Source: an uncultured Muribaculaceae bacterium
Lineage (GTDB): Bacteria; Bacteroidota; Bacteroidia; Bacteroidales; Muribaculaceae
Direction: 5' to 3'
NCBI GenBank assembly: GCA_947179295.1
Contig: CAMXAZ010000004.1
Location: 1 to 64,000 of the forward strand
Length of the DNA: 64,000 nt
Made by a program: the position numbers and the translations under genes. The notes under the pieces were generated by a model, which saw only the letters and a program-made list of their open reading frames with translations, searched no databases and had not been told where the DNA came from. This document shows positions 25,802 to 34,901 of this stretch, one piece after another (the first letter of the stretch is position 1; each line of letters opens with the position of its first letter).

Positions 25802-27313
25802 ATGAAAAACTATATAAGCTGTTTCTGCGTAGCCATCGTGTGCATGATGCAGATGCTGTGTTTTGTCTCCTGCAAATCAGACGGAGATGACGGAGGTCAG
25901 CCTGTGATCACCGGAGTCCGCACGATTGATCCGGAAAAGGCCGACAGCCTGTTCACCGAAGCAGACCCCTGGGATATAATCGTCCTCGTTGGCCATAATC
26001 TCGGTGGCGCGAAAGAGATCTACATCAACGATCAGAAAATTTCTTTCAACCCCACGTATGCCACCCCGACCCACATAATACTCTCGATTCCTGGCGAACT
26101 TAAACTCGTGGGTGCCAACCCTGAACTGAAATCAGAGATCAGAGTTGTCACAAGCCACGGCACCGCCACATATGCGTTCCACATCAACTCTCCGGCTCCA
26201 TATCTCATATCATATACTGCCGACTGGACCGATGACATGCCACTGTTGCCCGGACAGGAGATACGCATTAAAGGTGAAAACATCTATGAAGTGGAAAGTC
26301 TCTATCTCACAGACTTCAATCCCCTTGAAGTTGATGATGACGGAAACCCGGTCGAACCGGAAGGTCCGGTGACTAAATATGAGATCACCGACTATGAAAT
26401 CGGCCCCGATTTCGACCTCATCACCGCAAAACTTCCCGCCACGGTTCTCGAAAAAGGCTACATCGTGATCGAATGTCACTCCGGATCATCGGTAATCGGA
26501 TTCACCTCCGCCAAGCCCAATCCGCCGGTAATCGAGGAAATTTCATCTGACATGCCTATATGGGGCGAACCCTGCACTCTCTTCGGCAAGGAATTCAATG
26601 ATCCTGTGGCCATCATCATCGGCAAAAACGAAATCACTATTCCGGCCAAAGACATCACAGTCAATGATGACAACACTCAGCTCACATTCACGCTCCCGAC
26701 CCTGCCTGAAAAGGGCGGCCGTCTGATCCTCGTGACCGAACAGGGCCGCGATACAATACCCTTCTATCAGAAGAGCGCCGTACTGATCGACTTCGACAGC
26801 TTCGGACGCTATTTCTGGGGCGGAACCGACAGTAACAAAGTAGTTGACCAGACTTCAGCCAATAACAAACCGGCCAACACTTCCGGCAAATTCTGGGGAA
26901 TCGAAGGAACCACACAACTCTACAACGGATGGTGGGGACCTCTCTACCTCGGCGAGTCACAGATACCCAACATTCCTGAGAGCACCCCGATCGAAGACAT
27001 CGAATTCCGCTACGAATGCTATATGCACTATCCGGAAGTCGAAGGCATGGAATGCTGGTTCATTCTCTGTGACGGAAGTGACTTCAAGGGCCAGTACACG
27101 TTCAACGGCTACCATGATCGCATCACCGGCAAATGCGAGACCGGCAGATGGATGTCTTGCTCCATACCGCTGAGAAATCTCGTCACCGGAGGCAGCACCT
27201 ATGGTGACATCAGACTCTCACTGACATCGGTCTATCTCCATCTCTGCAACGGACTGGCCGAACAGGATGTGGCAGTCTACTTCGACAACTTCCGTCTGTA
27301 TGTCAGACAGTAA
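25802..27313 (+). CDS. Surface glycan-binding lipoprotein with IPT/TIG-like repeats (SGBP-B type)
   Basis: The ATG at 25802 opens a lipoprotein signal with lipobox FVSCKSD; the ORF track starts three codons earlier. The 503-residue protein has two or three IPT/TIG-like beta-sandwich repeats (for example DIIVLVGHNLGGAKEIYIND, then PGQEIRIKGENIYEVESLYL and PCTLFGKEFNDPVAIIIGK). A C-terminal domain (from about 325) rich in Trp and Gly (SGKFWGIEGTTQLYNGWWGP) resembles the glycan-binding domain of SGBP-B proteins. Its place right after SusD is the usual position for this class. It should hold polysaccharide at the cell surface and has no enzymatic motif. Confidence 0.88.
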   Translation: MKNYISCFCVAIVCMMQMLCFVSCKSDGDDGGQPVITGVRTIDPEKADSLFTEADPWDIIVLVGHNLGGAKEIYINDQKISFNPTYATPTHIILSIPGELKLVGANPELKSEIRVVTSHGTATYAFHINSPAPYLISYTADWTDDMPLLPGQEIRIKGENIYEVESLYLTDFNPLEVDDDGNPVEPEGPVTKYEITDYEIGPDFDLITAKLPATVLEKGYIVIECHSGSSVIGFTSAKPNPPVIEEISSDMPIWGEPCTLFGKEFNDPVAIIIGKNEITIPAKDITVNDDNTQLTFTLPTLPEKGGRLILVTEQGRDTIPFYQKSAVLIDFDSFGRYFWGGTDSNKVVDQTSANNKPANTSGKFWGIEGTTQLYNGWWGPLYLGESQIPNIPESTPIEDIEFRYECYMHYPEVEGMECWFILCDGSDFKGQYTFNGYHDRITGKCETGRWMSCSIPLRNLVTGGSTYGDIRLSLTSVYLHLCNGLAEQDVAVYFDNFRLYVRQ

Positions 27314-27352
27314 ACCTCAAAACAGCCACTAACACAGATATTACAAAACGAT

Positions 27353-28885
27353 ATGAGACATCTGAATATAATTCCAATCGCACTATCTCTGTTGCTTTCA
27401 TTCGGCAGCCTCTCATGTTCCGACAACAAAGACGTCTATGACACAGAAGACATCCACTTCGTGCTCGAAAACGATGTGCTGTCATTTCAGAGAGAAAGCA
27501 ACTCTAACAACTTCCGCATCAAGTCAGCTGTCACTCCGCAGATCTCATGCAGCGAAAACTGGGTCAGCCTCAAGCTCGAACGCCTGACCGCTTCAATCTA
27601 TCGCCTCTATGTCACCGTTGATGAAAACAACGGTGACAGCAGATCGGCAGAGGTGACAATCAAATCCGATAACGAGACCAAGACTCTGACCGTCAATCAG
27701 TCGGCCCTTGCCCAGGCTTCAGTACATGAAATAGCTGACTGGCTGGGTCTGGGATGGAATCCCGGCAACCAGATGGATGCCTACAAAAACGGTGTCGCCG
27801 ACGAACTCTGTGACGGCAACTATCCGCTGACTCAGGAACTCTTCAACAAGATCAAGGCAGCCGGCATCAAGACTGTGCGTCTGCCGGTAACATGGTTCGG
27901 ACATATCGGAGCCGCACCTGACTACAAGATCGACGACCGCCTCGAACGAGTGGCCGAGATTGTGGGCTATGCCGAAAATGCAGGTCTCAACATAATTGTC
28001 AACATCCATCATGACGGTTCTGGCGGCTACGGCTTCTGGCTCGATTTCAAAGGCGCGGCCGCAAACATCGCCAAAAACCTTGAGGTTGAAGACGAAATCC
28101 GCAAAGTATGGACACAAATTGCAGAACGGTTTGTCGACACCGGTGATTTTCTGATTTTCGAAGGCTTCAACGAAATCCATGACGGAGACTGGGGCTGGGG
28201 CGCGAACACCACAGACAACGGACACCAGTACCGACTCCTCAACGAATGGAACCAGCTGTTTGTGAACACCGTGCGTGCCACCGGAGGCAAAAACGCCACA
28301 CGCTATCTCGGAATCCCCGGCTATGCCGGAGGCTGGGAACTTGTTGAGCATCTCGAACTGCCCAAAGACCCCGCTATAGGACGTCTGCTCGTCTCGGTCC
28401 ACTGCTACTCTCCCGGCAAATTCTGCATGGAATTCTATGACGAAGGCGGCAACTGGACATATCTCCCCGAATGGGGCCACACTGCATCCGAAGGCAAATA
28501 TCCCGCCGATGATGTAGATGAAGAAGGCCTTGCCGACATTTTCAAGGGCTTGAAAGAAAGATTCACTGACAAAAACATCCCTGTCTATATCGGTGAATTC
28601 ACTTGCACCAACCGCCCGGCCGGCCGCGAAAGTGCATTCCGCGACTACTACCTTGAATATTTCTGCAAGGCAGCTCATGACTGCTGTCTGTCACCTGTGT
28701 TCTGGGATAACGGAGGCAAAGGCCTCGGAGCAGGCCAAGGCGCCATCTTCGACCGTCAGACCGGAGATTTCGTACATTCCAATGCAGCCTCTGTCGCCGC
28801 GATGGTACGCGCCGTTTCCGACCACAGTCCCGAATATACTCTTGAAAGTATCTATGAAAGAGCTCCCGCTCCTGAGGCAATGTAA
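27353..28885 (+). CDS. BACON-GH5 endo-glycanase lipoprotein
   Basis: This 510-residue lipoprotein (lipobox SLSCSDN, Cys22) has an N-terminal BACON domain (about 35-118, ISCSENWVSLKLE) followed by a GH5 TIM barrel (about 120-495). GH5 landmarks are LGLGWNPGNQMDA, RLPVTWFGH, NIIVNIHHDGSGGYG, the acid/base Glu274 in GFNEIHDGDW and the nucleophile Glu415 in YIGEFTCT. BACON-GH5 proteins of gut Bacteroidales, such as the known xyloglucanase BoGH5A, cut beta-1,4-glucan backbones at the cell surface. The exact GH5 subfamily, and so xyloglucan versus mixed-linkage glucan or mannan, needs an alignment. It ends the SusCD transcript, and a strong terminator follows. Confidence 0.93.
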   Translation: MRHLNIIPIALSLLLSFGSLSCSDNKDVYDTEDIHFVLENDVLSFQRESNSNNFRIKSAVTPQISCSENWVSLKLERLTASIYRLYVTVDENNGDSRSAEVTIKSDNETKTLTVNQSALAQASVHEIADWLGLGWNPGNQMDAYKNGVADELCDGNYPLTQELFNKIKAAGIKTVRLPVTWFGHIGAAPDYKIDDRLERVAEIVGYAENAGLNIIVNIHHDGSGGYGFWLDFKGAAANIAKNLEVEDEIRKVWTQIAERFVDTGDFLIFEGFNEIHDGDWGWGANTTDNGHQYRLLNEWNQLFVNTVRATGGKNATRYLGIPGYAGGWELVEHLELPKDPAIGRLLVSVHCYSPGKFCMEFYDEGGNWTYLPEWGHTASEGKYPADDVDEEGLADIFKGLKERFTDKNIPVYIGEFTCTNRPAGRESAFRDYYLEYFCKAAHDCCLSPVFWDNGGKGLGAGQGAIFDRQTGDFVHSNAASVAAMVRAVSDHSPEYTLESIYERAPAPEAM

Positions 28886-28939
28886 CTACACTATATAATA
28901 GGTGCAATTAATAAATATCTAAGGTCGTTTTTTAATCGT

Positions 28940-28994
28940 ATCCTCTGTCCGTGTCAGCGACAGAACCGGAGGCTGACACGGTCAGAGGATTTTT
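28940..28994 (+). terminator. Strong terminator inside the PUL, after GH5
   Basis: ATCCTCTG-T-CCGTGTCAGC (28940-28958) and GCTGACACGG-T-CAGAGGAT (28972-28990) form a 19-bp stem with one T-T mismatch, followed by TTTTC. It ends the susCD-GH5 transcript and lies over the first codons of the ORF-track version of the next gene. Confidence 0.88.
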
Positions 28995-29007
28995 CATACT
29001 ATTCGCC

Positions 29008-30438
29008 ATGAATAAAGCAGTTCACCGCCACATAACGGCAACAGCCATCAGTCTGACAATCGCTGCCACAGCCTGGGCACAGCGCCCGATAGTGCAGACC
29101 AATTTCACTCCCGATCCGGCCCCTATGGTCTACAATGATACCTTCTATATCTATACCGGCCATGATGAGGACGGCCGCCACGATGAATTCGTAATGAATG
29201 AGTGGAGAGTATATTCATCAAAAGACATGGTCAACTGGACCGACCACGGCTCTCCGATGTCGCTCGACACCTTCAGCTGGGCCGAATGGGGCGCCTGGGC
29301 CTCACAATGTATCGAGCGCAACGGTAAATTCTACTGGTATGTATGCTGCGTGGACAGCAGCACTCATGACATGGCTATAGGCGTGGCCGTAGCCGACAGT
29401 CCAACAGGACCATTCACCGACGCTATAGGAGCGCCCCTTGTCAGTGATCCGGGCGGCTATATTGACCCTACAGTCTTCATCGAACCTGACGGAAACGCCT
29501 GGCTCTACTGGGGAAACCCCGGCCTGTGGTGCTGCAAACTGAACCCCGATATGATATCCTATGATAAAAATTTTACCATCAGCGGAAATCATGTTGAAAA
29601 AGTAAAGGATGGCGTCTACAAATTCATTCAGACCGAAGATTCCTTCGGCGGACCGGAGAAACTTGCCGAAGGCACTGCCTTCACTGATTACAAAGACCTC
29701 TACGAAGAAGGGCCCTGGTTCTACAAGCGCAACGGCAGCTACATTCTCGCCTATGCCGCAGGCGGAGTCCCGGAACACATATCATATTCGGTAAGCGACT
29801 CCCCCTGGGGACCGTGGAAATACGCCGGACAGATCATGCCCCTTCAGGAAATGGGCTCATTCACCAACCATTGCGGAATAGCCGACTTCAAAGGACGGCA
29901 CTATTTCGCCTATCACTGCGGCACTCTTCCCGGCGGCAGCGGTTTCAACCGGTCTACGGCGATCGAACAGTTTGAATACAATCCTGACGGCTCTCTCCCG
30001 ATAATCCTTCCCACGACCAAAGGTCCGGACCCGGTCGGCACACTCAACCCCTACTCCCGCGTCGAAGCCGAGACTATAGCCTGGTCAGAAGGTCTGAAGA
30101 CTGAGCCGAACGCAAAGACAGGCATCTATGTTTCCGACATACACAATGGTGACTATCTTCAGGTGCGCGAAGTTGATTTCGGCAAAAAATCGCCCTCGCG
30201 GCTGACTGTCTCAGTGGCAAGTGCACTCCGGGGAGGAACAATCAACGTTTACTCCGGCGGCACGGACGGGCAACTCATTGCCTCGGTCAAAGTCCCACCG
30301 ACCGGCGGCTGGGAAGAATGGAAATCCGTGACTGTGCCAGTAACCGCTCCTGTCACCGGCATCCATGACCTAACCTTCGCCTTCAGCGGCCGGAAAGGCT
30401 GCAAGCTTTTCAATTTCGATTTCTGGAAATTCGACTGA
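29008..30438 (+). CDS. GH43 glycosidase with C-terminal CBM6-like module (second)
   Basis: The ATG at 29008 (MNKAVHRHITATAISL) gives a normal signal peptide ending TAWAQ; the ORF-track start at 28951 is inside the terminator hairpin and is rejected. The 476-residue product has a GH43 propeller with Asp36 in FTPDPAPM, Asp153 in GYIDPTVFI and the general acid Glu234 in YEEGPWFYK. A CBM6-like C-terminus starts at about 350 (YSRVEAETIAWSEG). The likely substrates are arabinoxylan or xylo-oligosaccharides. It is separated from the SusCD transcript by a terminator but is followed 23 nt later by the next GH43, so the three downstream enzymes may form their own transcript or depend on read-through. 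Confidence 0.92.
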   Translation: MNKAVHRHITATAISLTIAATAWAQRPIVQTNFTPDPAPMVYNDTFYIYTGHDEDGRHDEFVMNEWRVYSSKDMVNWTDHGSPMSLDTFSWAEWGAWASQCIERNGKFYWYVCCVDSSTHDMAIGVAVADSPTGPFTDAIGAPLVSDPGGYIDPTVFIEPDGNAWLYWGNPGLWCCKLNPDMISYDKNFTISGNHVEKVKDGVYKFIQTEDSFGGPEKLAEGTAFTDYKDLYEEGPWFYKRNGSYILAYAAGGVPEHISYSVSDSPWGPWKYAGQIMPLQEMGSFTNHCGIADFKGRHYFAYHCGTLPGGSGFNRSTAIEQFEYNPDGSLPIILPTTKGPDPVGTLNPYSRVEAETIAWSEGLKTEPNAKTGIYVSDIHNGDYLQVREVDFGKKSPSRLTVSVASALRGGTINVYSGGTDGQLIASVKVPPTGGWEEWKSVTVPVTAPVTGIHDLTFAFSGRKGCKLFNFDFWKFD

Positions 30439-30461
30439 TCCATAACACCCGCACAGAAACA

Positions 30462-32558
30462 ATGAAAAAAATCCAACTTCTCATAGCATCGGCATTACTG
30501 TCCGTCACCACCTCATTCGGCCAACAGAAATCATGGACTGCCGACAACGGCAACGGCACTTTCACAAACCCGCTGTTCTACGATGAATTTTCCGACCCTG
30601 ACATCATCCGTGTCAATGACACATTCTATCTTGTCGGGACCACCATGCACTGCAATCCAGGACTCGTGGTCCTCGAATCAAAAGATCTTGTCAACTGGGA
30701 CTTCTGCAGTTACGCCTTCGACCGAATAGACATCGACGATCCCCGCTTCCGGCTCGAAGACGGCAAAGAAGCATACGGACAGGGCATATGGGCCCCGTGC
30801 ATACGTTATCATGAAGGAACTTTCTACATCTTTTCCAACATAAACGGAATAGGCATGCAGGTCTACACAGCCTCTGACCCGAAAGGGCCCTGGAAACATT
30901 ACAGCCTCGGAGGCTGGATACATGACCTGTCTGTACTCTTTGACAACGGCCGCATATACGCCATCCACGGCTACGACGAAGTGCACTGCATCGAGATCAA
31001 GCCTGATTTCAGCGGCTATGTAGATGGCAGCGACCGCTGCATCATACCCGCCGGAAACGCTATGGGTGAAGGCCACCACGCCTACAAGATCGACGGGAAA
31101 TACTATATCATCAGCGCCGACTACTCCCCTATGGGACGCATGATGTGTGCGCGCGCCGACCGCCTCGAAGGACCCTACGAAACCCGCGTCATCAGCTGCC
31201 GTGAAACCCTGGGCACTGAACATTCCACATGGGCCACAGACATCCCTATGGACGGCGCCATGCCGGAACCGGGCAAATGGCGCCTGAAAACCGGCAAACC
31301 GAATGCCGACAACATGGGCTGCGCCACACTCCACCAGGGCGGAATAGTACAGCTCGAAAATGGCGACTGGTGGGGCTTTTCGATGCTTGACTTCCTTGCC
31401 GTTGGCCGCACCACCAGCCTGTCGCCTGTGACATGGGTGGACGGATGGCCTTATTTCGGCCTCCCCGGCAACCTTGGCCGCACTCCGCGCACTTGGCTGA
31501 AACCGCAAGTCAGTGCAACGGTGACACCACACGCCCCATACACCCGCAGCGACAATTTCGACAGCGGCCGGCTCCAGCCCGTCTGGCAGTGGAACCATCT
31601 GCCCGATGACAGCCAGTGGTCTCTGCGCAAAGGCCGTCTACGGCTGAACTCACTTCCAGCCAAAGATCTCTATTGGGCAAAAAACACCCTCACCCAGCGT
31701 GGCATAGGTCCGGTATCCGTAGCCACAGTGACCCTCGACGCATCCAAAATGAAGAAAGGCGATGTGGCAGGCCTCGGACTGCTCAACATTCCCTATGAAT
31801 GGATAGGCATCGAGGTAAAAGACAACGGGCCGGTCATAAGCTTCTATGACCTTGGAACCGACACAACCATCGAGCAGCCTCTTGAAAAGCCGGAACTGCA
31901 CCTGCGAATAACAGGCGACTTCGAGCACGAATGGGCGCAGTTCAGCTACAGCACCGACGGCCAAAGTTTCAATGACATTGGCGGCAGAATGGTGATCCCC
32001 TATCAGACTAAAACCTTCCAGGGCGCACGCTATGCCCTCTTCGCGTTCAACCGTCTTCTCTCCAAAGGCGGCTATGCCGAATTTGACAATTTCACCGTTG
32101 ACGAACCGCTCGCCGACCGCAGCGGCAACATTCCGCTCGGCAAGACCATCACCATAAGTAATCTGGCCAACGGCCACAGACTGGTGGCCCACCAGCGCAA
32201 AATGGTGCTCTCGGCATGGCAGGGTGACAAAGACTTTGATTCTGTCAACACCCGGTTCAGAGTCCATGACCGAGGCAACGGCAAGGTTGTGCTCGAAGCC
32301 GTCAACGGCAATGGCTTCATGACCGTGGCCGGACTCGGCTTGTCCGGTGACCTCCGCCTGTCAGCCACTGAGACCGATGACTGCCTTTTCATGTGGCAGG
32401 ACATGCTCCACGGCCAGTGTATGCTTCTGTCTCTGAAAACAAACCGCTATGTTGGAACCGATCCGGCATCCGGCGAGACCTATGGAGCCGACTGGCCCGG
32501 CACCTCCGCAAGCCGGCTCGGCGGCACAGTATTCCAGTGGGAAGACTCAGAATTATAA
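30462..32558 (+). CDS. GH43 (subfamily 12-like) glycosidase with beta-sandwich and extra C-terminal domain
   Basis: This 698-residue secreted protein has a signal peptide (to TSFGQQ), a GH43 propeller (about 30-340) opening with FSDPDIIRVNDTFYLVGTT (base Asp45), and a concanavalin-like domain of the beta-xylosidase C-terminal type (about 350-555, GLGLLNIPYEWIGIEVKDNG). A further domain of about 130 residues (ISNLANGHRLVAHQRKMVLS to the end) reads like a beta-trefoil or other carbohydrate-binding fold. Subfamily 12 members in xyloglucan loci are alpha-L-arabinofuranosidases. The extra C-terminal domain makes it longer than the usual 520-560 residues. Its function there is inferred only from position and pattern. 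Confidence 0.88.
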   Translation: MKKIQLLIASALLSVTTSFGQQKSWTADNGNGTFTNPLFYDEFSDPDIIRVNDTFYLVGTTMHCNPGLVVLESKDLVNWDFCSYAFDRIDIDDPRFRLEDGKEAYGQGIWAPCIRYHEGTFYIFSNINGIGMQVYTASDPKGPWKHYSLGGWIHDLSVLFDNGRIYAIHGYDEVHCIEIKPDFSGYVDGSDRCIIPAGNAMGEGHHAYKIDGKYYIISADYSPMGRMMCARADRLEGPYETRVISCRETLGTEHSTWATDIPMDGAMPEPGKWRLKTGKPNADNMGCATLHQGGIVQLENGDWWGFSMLDFLAVGRTTSLSPVTWVDGWPYFGLPGNLGRTPRTWLKPQVSATVTPHAPYTRSDNFDSGRLQPVWQWNHLPDDSQWSLRKGRLRLNSLPAKDLYWAKNTLTQRGIGPVSVATVTLDASKMKKGDVAGLGLLNIPYEWIGIEVKDNGPVISFYDLGTDTTIEQPLEKPELHLRITGDFEHEWAQFSYSTDGQSFNDIGGRMVIPYQTKTFQGARYALFAFNRLLSKGGYAEFDNFTVDEPLADRSGNIPLGKTITISNLANGHRLVAHQRKMVLSAWQGDKDFDSVNTRFRVHDRGNGKVVLEAVNGNGFMTVAGLGLSGDLRLSATETDDCLFMWQDMLHGQCMLLSLKTNRYVGTDPASGETYGADWPGTSASRLGGTVFQWEDSEL

Positions 32559-32575
32559 TCCAAACCGTAACAATT

Positions 32576-34108
32576 ATGAACAGAATAATCAGCACGACTA
32601 TCTCCATCATCTGCATTCTGTCAGGGGCTACGGCAACCGGAGTTTCCGCAGCCCCGGCAGTAGAGCAGTGGAAAATATTCGAACTCTCATTCCGGCAGAA
32701 AGCCGGTCAGCATCCGTTTGACAACATCGACTCCGGATGCACCTTCATCAACGGCTGCGACACCGTAAAAGTCAGCGCATTCTATGACGGCAACGACACA
32801 TACAAAATCCGCTTCATGCCCCACAAGCCCGGCCGGTGGACCTACCGCACTTCCGGAAACAGTCCGAAATCGAATCTGCGGGGCAGTTTCGATTGCCTCC
32901 CGGCATCACCCGGAAACCACGGTCCTGTCAGAGTCGATTCGCTCGGATTCGCCTACTCCGACGGAACCGCCTACATCCCCGTGGGTACTACCTGCTACGC
33001 ATGGACACATCAGCCCGACAGCCTCATCCAGCTGACACTCGAAACCCTCCGCAACAGCTGTTTCAACAAAATCCGAATGTGCATATTCCCCAAAAGCTAC
33101 GACTGGAACCGCAACGAACCGATTCTATACCCTTTCGAAGGTGAGACCGGCAGCTGGGATTTCAACCGTCTCAACCCCGCCTATTTCAGAAACATCGAAC
33201 AGTGCATCGCCTCGCTTGACAGCCTCGGCATCGAAGCCGACCTGATCGTCTATCATCCCTATGACCGCTGGGGCTTCAGCAAACTCGACAGGGAAACCAG
33301 AGACCGCTACATGCAATATGTCATCTCCCGCTTCAGCGCATTCAAAAACGTCTGGTGGAGCATGGCCAACGAATATGACTTCATGGAAGCCTATGACACC
33401 GCCGACTGGCAGCACCATCTCCGTTTCTTTGCCGAGAACGACCCCTACGGGCATCTGAGAGGCATCCACAACGGCGTGAAACTCTATGATCAGAACGACC
33501 CCTGCGTCACCCACGTCAGCATCCAGTCATCCGACATGGCCAACGCCGGGAATCTGCGCTCTCAATATCACAAGCCTGTCATCTACGACGAATGTCGCTA
33601 CGAAGGCAACATCCCCTGGGTATGGGGCACTCTCTCAGCCGAAGAAATGGTACAGAAATTCTGGGAAGGCTTCACAAGAGGTGCCTTTGTGGGCCACGGA
33701 GAAGTGATACTCACACAGCCCGAAGTCGGGCCTGACAGATCAGACGAAATCCTGTGGTGGTCAAAAGGAGGTGTGCTCCGCGGCAAAAGCCACGACCGCA
33801 TCAGATATCTGAAACAGATTCTTTCTGACGCCCCTTCAGCTCGTCTCAACCCGGTAGAAGGCATCACCGGATGGCAGAACTATCCGACTCTCGGCGCCGG
33901 CGATGACTGGTATCTCATATACTTCGGCCGCGACATCCACTGCCAGCTCCTGCTTGAACTGCCGGAAGACAAAGCCTACAGCATAGAACTTATTGACACC
34001 TGGGCCATGACCTCCACCATGCTTGACGGAACCTTCAGCGGCCACTCGCTGATAACCCTGCCCCAGCTACCCTACATGGCGGCAAAGCTTACAGCCGTGC
34101 CTCGATGA
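32576..34108 (+). CDS. DUF5060/DUF4038 putative glycoside hydrolase
   Basis: I place the start at 32576 (MNRIISTTISIICILSGATATG), a signal peptide 17 nt after the GH43 stop; the longer ORF-track start lies inside the previous gene. The 510-residue product has an N-terminal beta domain of DUF5060 type (about 28-115, FRQKAGQHPFDNI, FMPHKPGRWTYRTSG) and a TIM-barrel DUF4038 domain (about 120-430). Candidate catalytic residues are Glu266 in SMANEYDFM and Glu339 in IYDECRYEGN, at the ends of beta-4 and beta-7 as in clan GH-A. Characterised DUF4038 relatives include the GH140 apiosidase, but most are untested. It is the last gene of this PUL and convergent with the next one. Confidence 0.85.
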   Translation: MNRIISTTISIICILSGATATGVSAAPAVEQWKIFELSFRQKAGQHPFDNIDSGCTFINGCDTVKVSAFYDGNDTYKIRFMPHKPGRWTYRTSGNSPKSNLRGSFDCLPASPGNHGPVRVDSLGFAYSDGTAYIPVGTTCYAWTHQPDSLIQLTLETLRNSCFNKIRMCIFPKSYDWNRNEPILYPFEGETGSWDFNRLNPAYFRNIEQCIASLDSLGIEADLIVYHPYDRWGFSKLDRETRDRYMQYVISRFSAFKNVWWSMANEYDFMEAYDTADWQHHLRFFAENDPYGHLRGIHNGVKLYDQNDPCVTHVSIQSSDMANAGNLRSQYHKPVIYDECRYEGNIPWVWGTLSAEEMVQKFWEGFTRGAFVGHGEVILTQPEVGPDRSDEILWWSKGGVLRGKSHDRIRYLKQILSDAPSARLNPVEGITGWQNYPTLGAGDDWYLIYFGRDIHCQLLLELPEDKAYSIELIDTWAMTSTMLDGTFSGHSLITLPQLPYMAAKLTAVPR

Positions 34109-34138
34109 TCCCGCCTCCGGTCTCACCGCCCGGTTTGT

Positions 34139-34705
34139 CTAAAGCCTGGTGGTGATGACCGGATAGCCCAAAAGACCTGTCTCAAGATCGAGTGTCATTT
34201 TGCCTCCTGTCCGGGTGCGGTTGTAGCGCTTAAGCGGCACTTCGATTTCTTTCTGCCGCCCGTTGTCGAAGCGCACCCGCAATATATACTTATAATATGG
34301 ATTGCCTCGGCGATAGCGGTTGCGCCCCACGCGCTGGGTGTGGTAGTGCTTTTCCTGCAATCGTTTCTCCACCGTCACCTCCTCGGAGTGCAGGGTTGTG
34401 TCATCGGCAAACCAGAAATTCAGTCCGAGAATCAGAAACAGAACCGCACCGGTCATCACAACCATATGCCCCAAAAGAGCCACATAGGGGTTGACGCCGT
34501 TCCATACCTTACCCCAGAATCCGCGCAGCAGAAACCAGATGACCAGGACCACCGTCAGGGCAATGCCGAGCGGTTCCCACCACTCAACCAGCGTGTGGCC
34601 GTAGATAGCCATCGAGAATCCGTAGAGAAGCATCACCGACAGGATGGCACCCATCCATTTCAGTGCATTTTTTATATCTTTGAATGTAGTCTTGCTTTTA
34701 GCCAT
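34139..34705 (-). CDS. Hypothetical inner-membrane protein
   Basis: The 188-residue product is not recognised. It has three hydrophobic segments (about 17-33 WMGAILSVMLLYGFSMA, 45-62 PLGIALTVVLVIWFLLRG, 73-98 YVALLGHMVVMTGAVLFLILGL). A C-terminal hydrophilic beta-like domain follows (about 105-188), rich in Tyr and Arg (HYHTQRVGRNRYRRGNPYYKYI) and ending RTGGKMTLDLETGLLGYPVI. The tail reads like a small extracytoplasmic beta-domain, as in DUF3592-type proteins. It is convergent with the DUF4038 gene and divergent from the M48 peptidase, and has a good promoter. Confidence 0.75.
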   Translation of the reverse strand: MAKSKTTFKDIKNALKWMGAILSVMLLYGFSMAIYGHTLVEWWEPLGIALTVVLVIWFLLRGFWGKVWNGVNPYVALLGHMVVMTGAVLFLILGLNFWFADDTTLHSEEVTVEKRLQEKHYHTQRVGRNRYRRGNPYYKYILRVRFDNGRQKEIEVPLKRYNRTRTGGKMTLDLETGLLGYPVITTRL

Positions 34706-34752
34706 AGCGCTATCTGAAACAATGATTGGTCATATTCGGATATTTTCACAGG

Positions 34753-34785
34753 CAAAGTTACATCCAATCTCGGAAATTTGCCAAA
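34753..34785 (-). promoter_or_regulatory. Promoter of the hypothetical membrane protein
   Basis: On the minus strand TTTG (34785-34782), a 21-nt spacer and TAACTTTG (34760-34753) match the -33/-7 consensus. The start codon is 48 nt past the -7 box. Confidence 0.65.
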
Positions 34786-34792
34786 AAATATA

Positions 34793-34851
34793 TAATTTTG
34801 CCCCGTGAAAAGCACCTGCGTCACATCCGGCTCTCGTCAAAGCCTGATGTG
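34793..34851 (+). promoter_or_regulatory. Candidate -7 box and leader hairpin before the M48 gene
   Basis: TAATTTTG (34793-34800) fits the -7 element, but no -33 box sits at the right distance. The leader contains a hairpin, CACATC-C-GGCT (34822-34832) with AGCC-T-GATGTG (34841-34851). A second possible pairing AGCC/GGCT overlaps it. No known riboswitch is recognised. Confidence 0.4.
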
Positions 34852-34901
34852 GCTTTTGGCACGAACTTTATAAACTAATCATAAATTACAGACTTTATTT
34901 T

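Noticed and set aside
27719-28678. 319-residue ORF antisense to the GH5 gene
   Set aside because: It lies wholly within a gene with intact GH5 motifs on the other strand and has no recognisable domain. It is a shadow of GC-biased codons.
30678-31598. 306-residue ORF antisense to the third GH43 gene
   Set aside because: It is a shadow of the GH43 reading frame, without a start context or family features.
32393-32575. Upstream extension of the DUF5060/DUF4038 gene
   Set aside because: It overlaps the coding end of the GH43 gene in another frame, while a signal peptide begins at 32576.
34822-34851. Riboswitch in the M48 leader
   Set aside because: Only a simple hairpin with an alternative pairing is visible, and no known aptamer motif was recognised.
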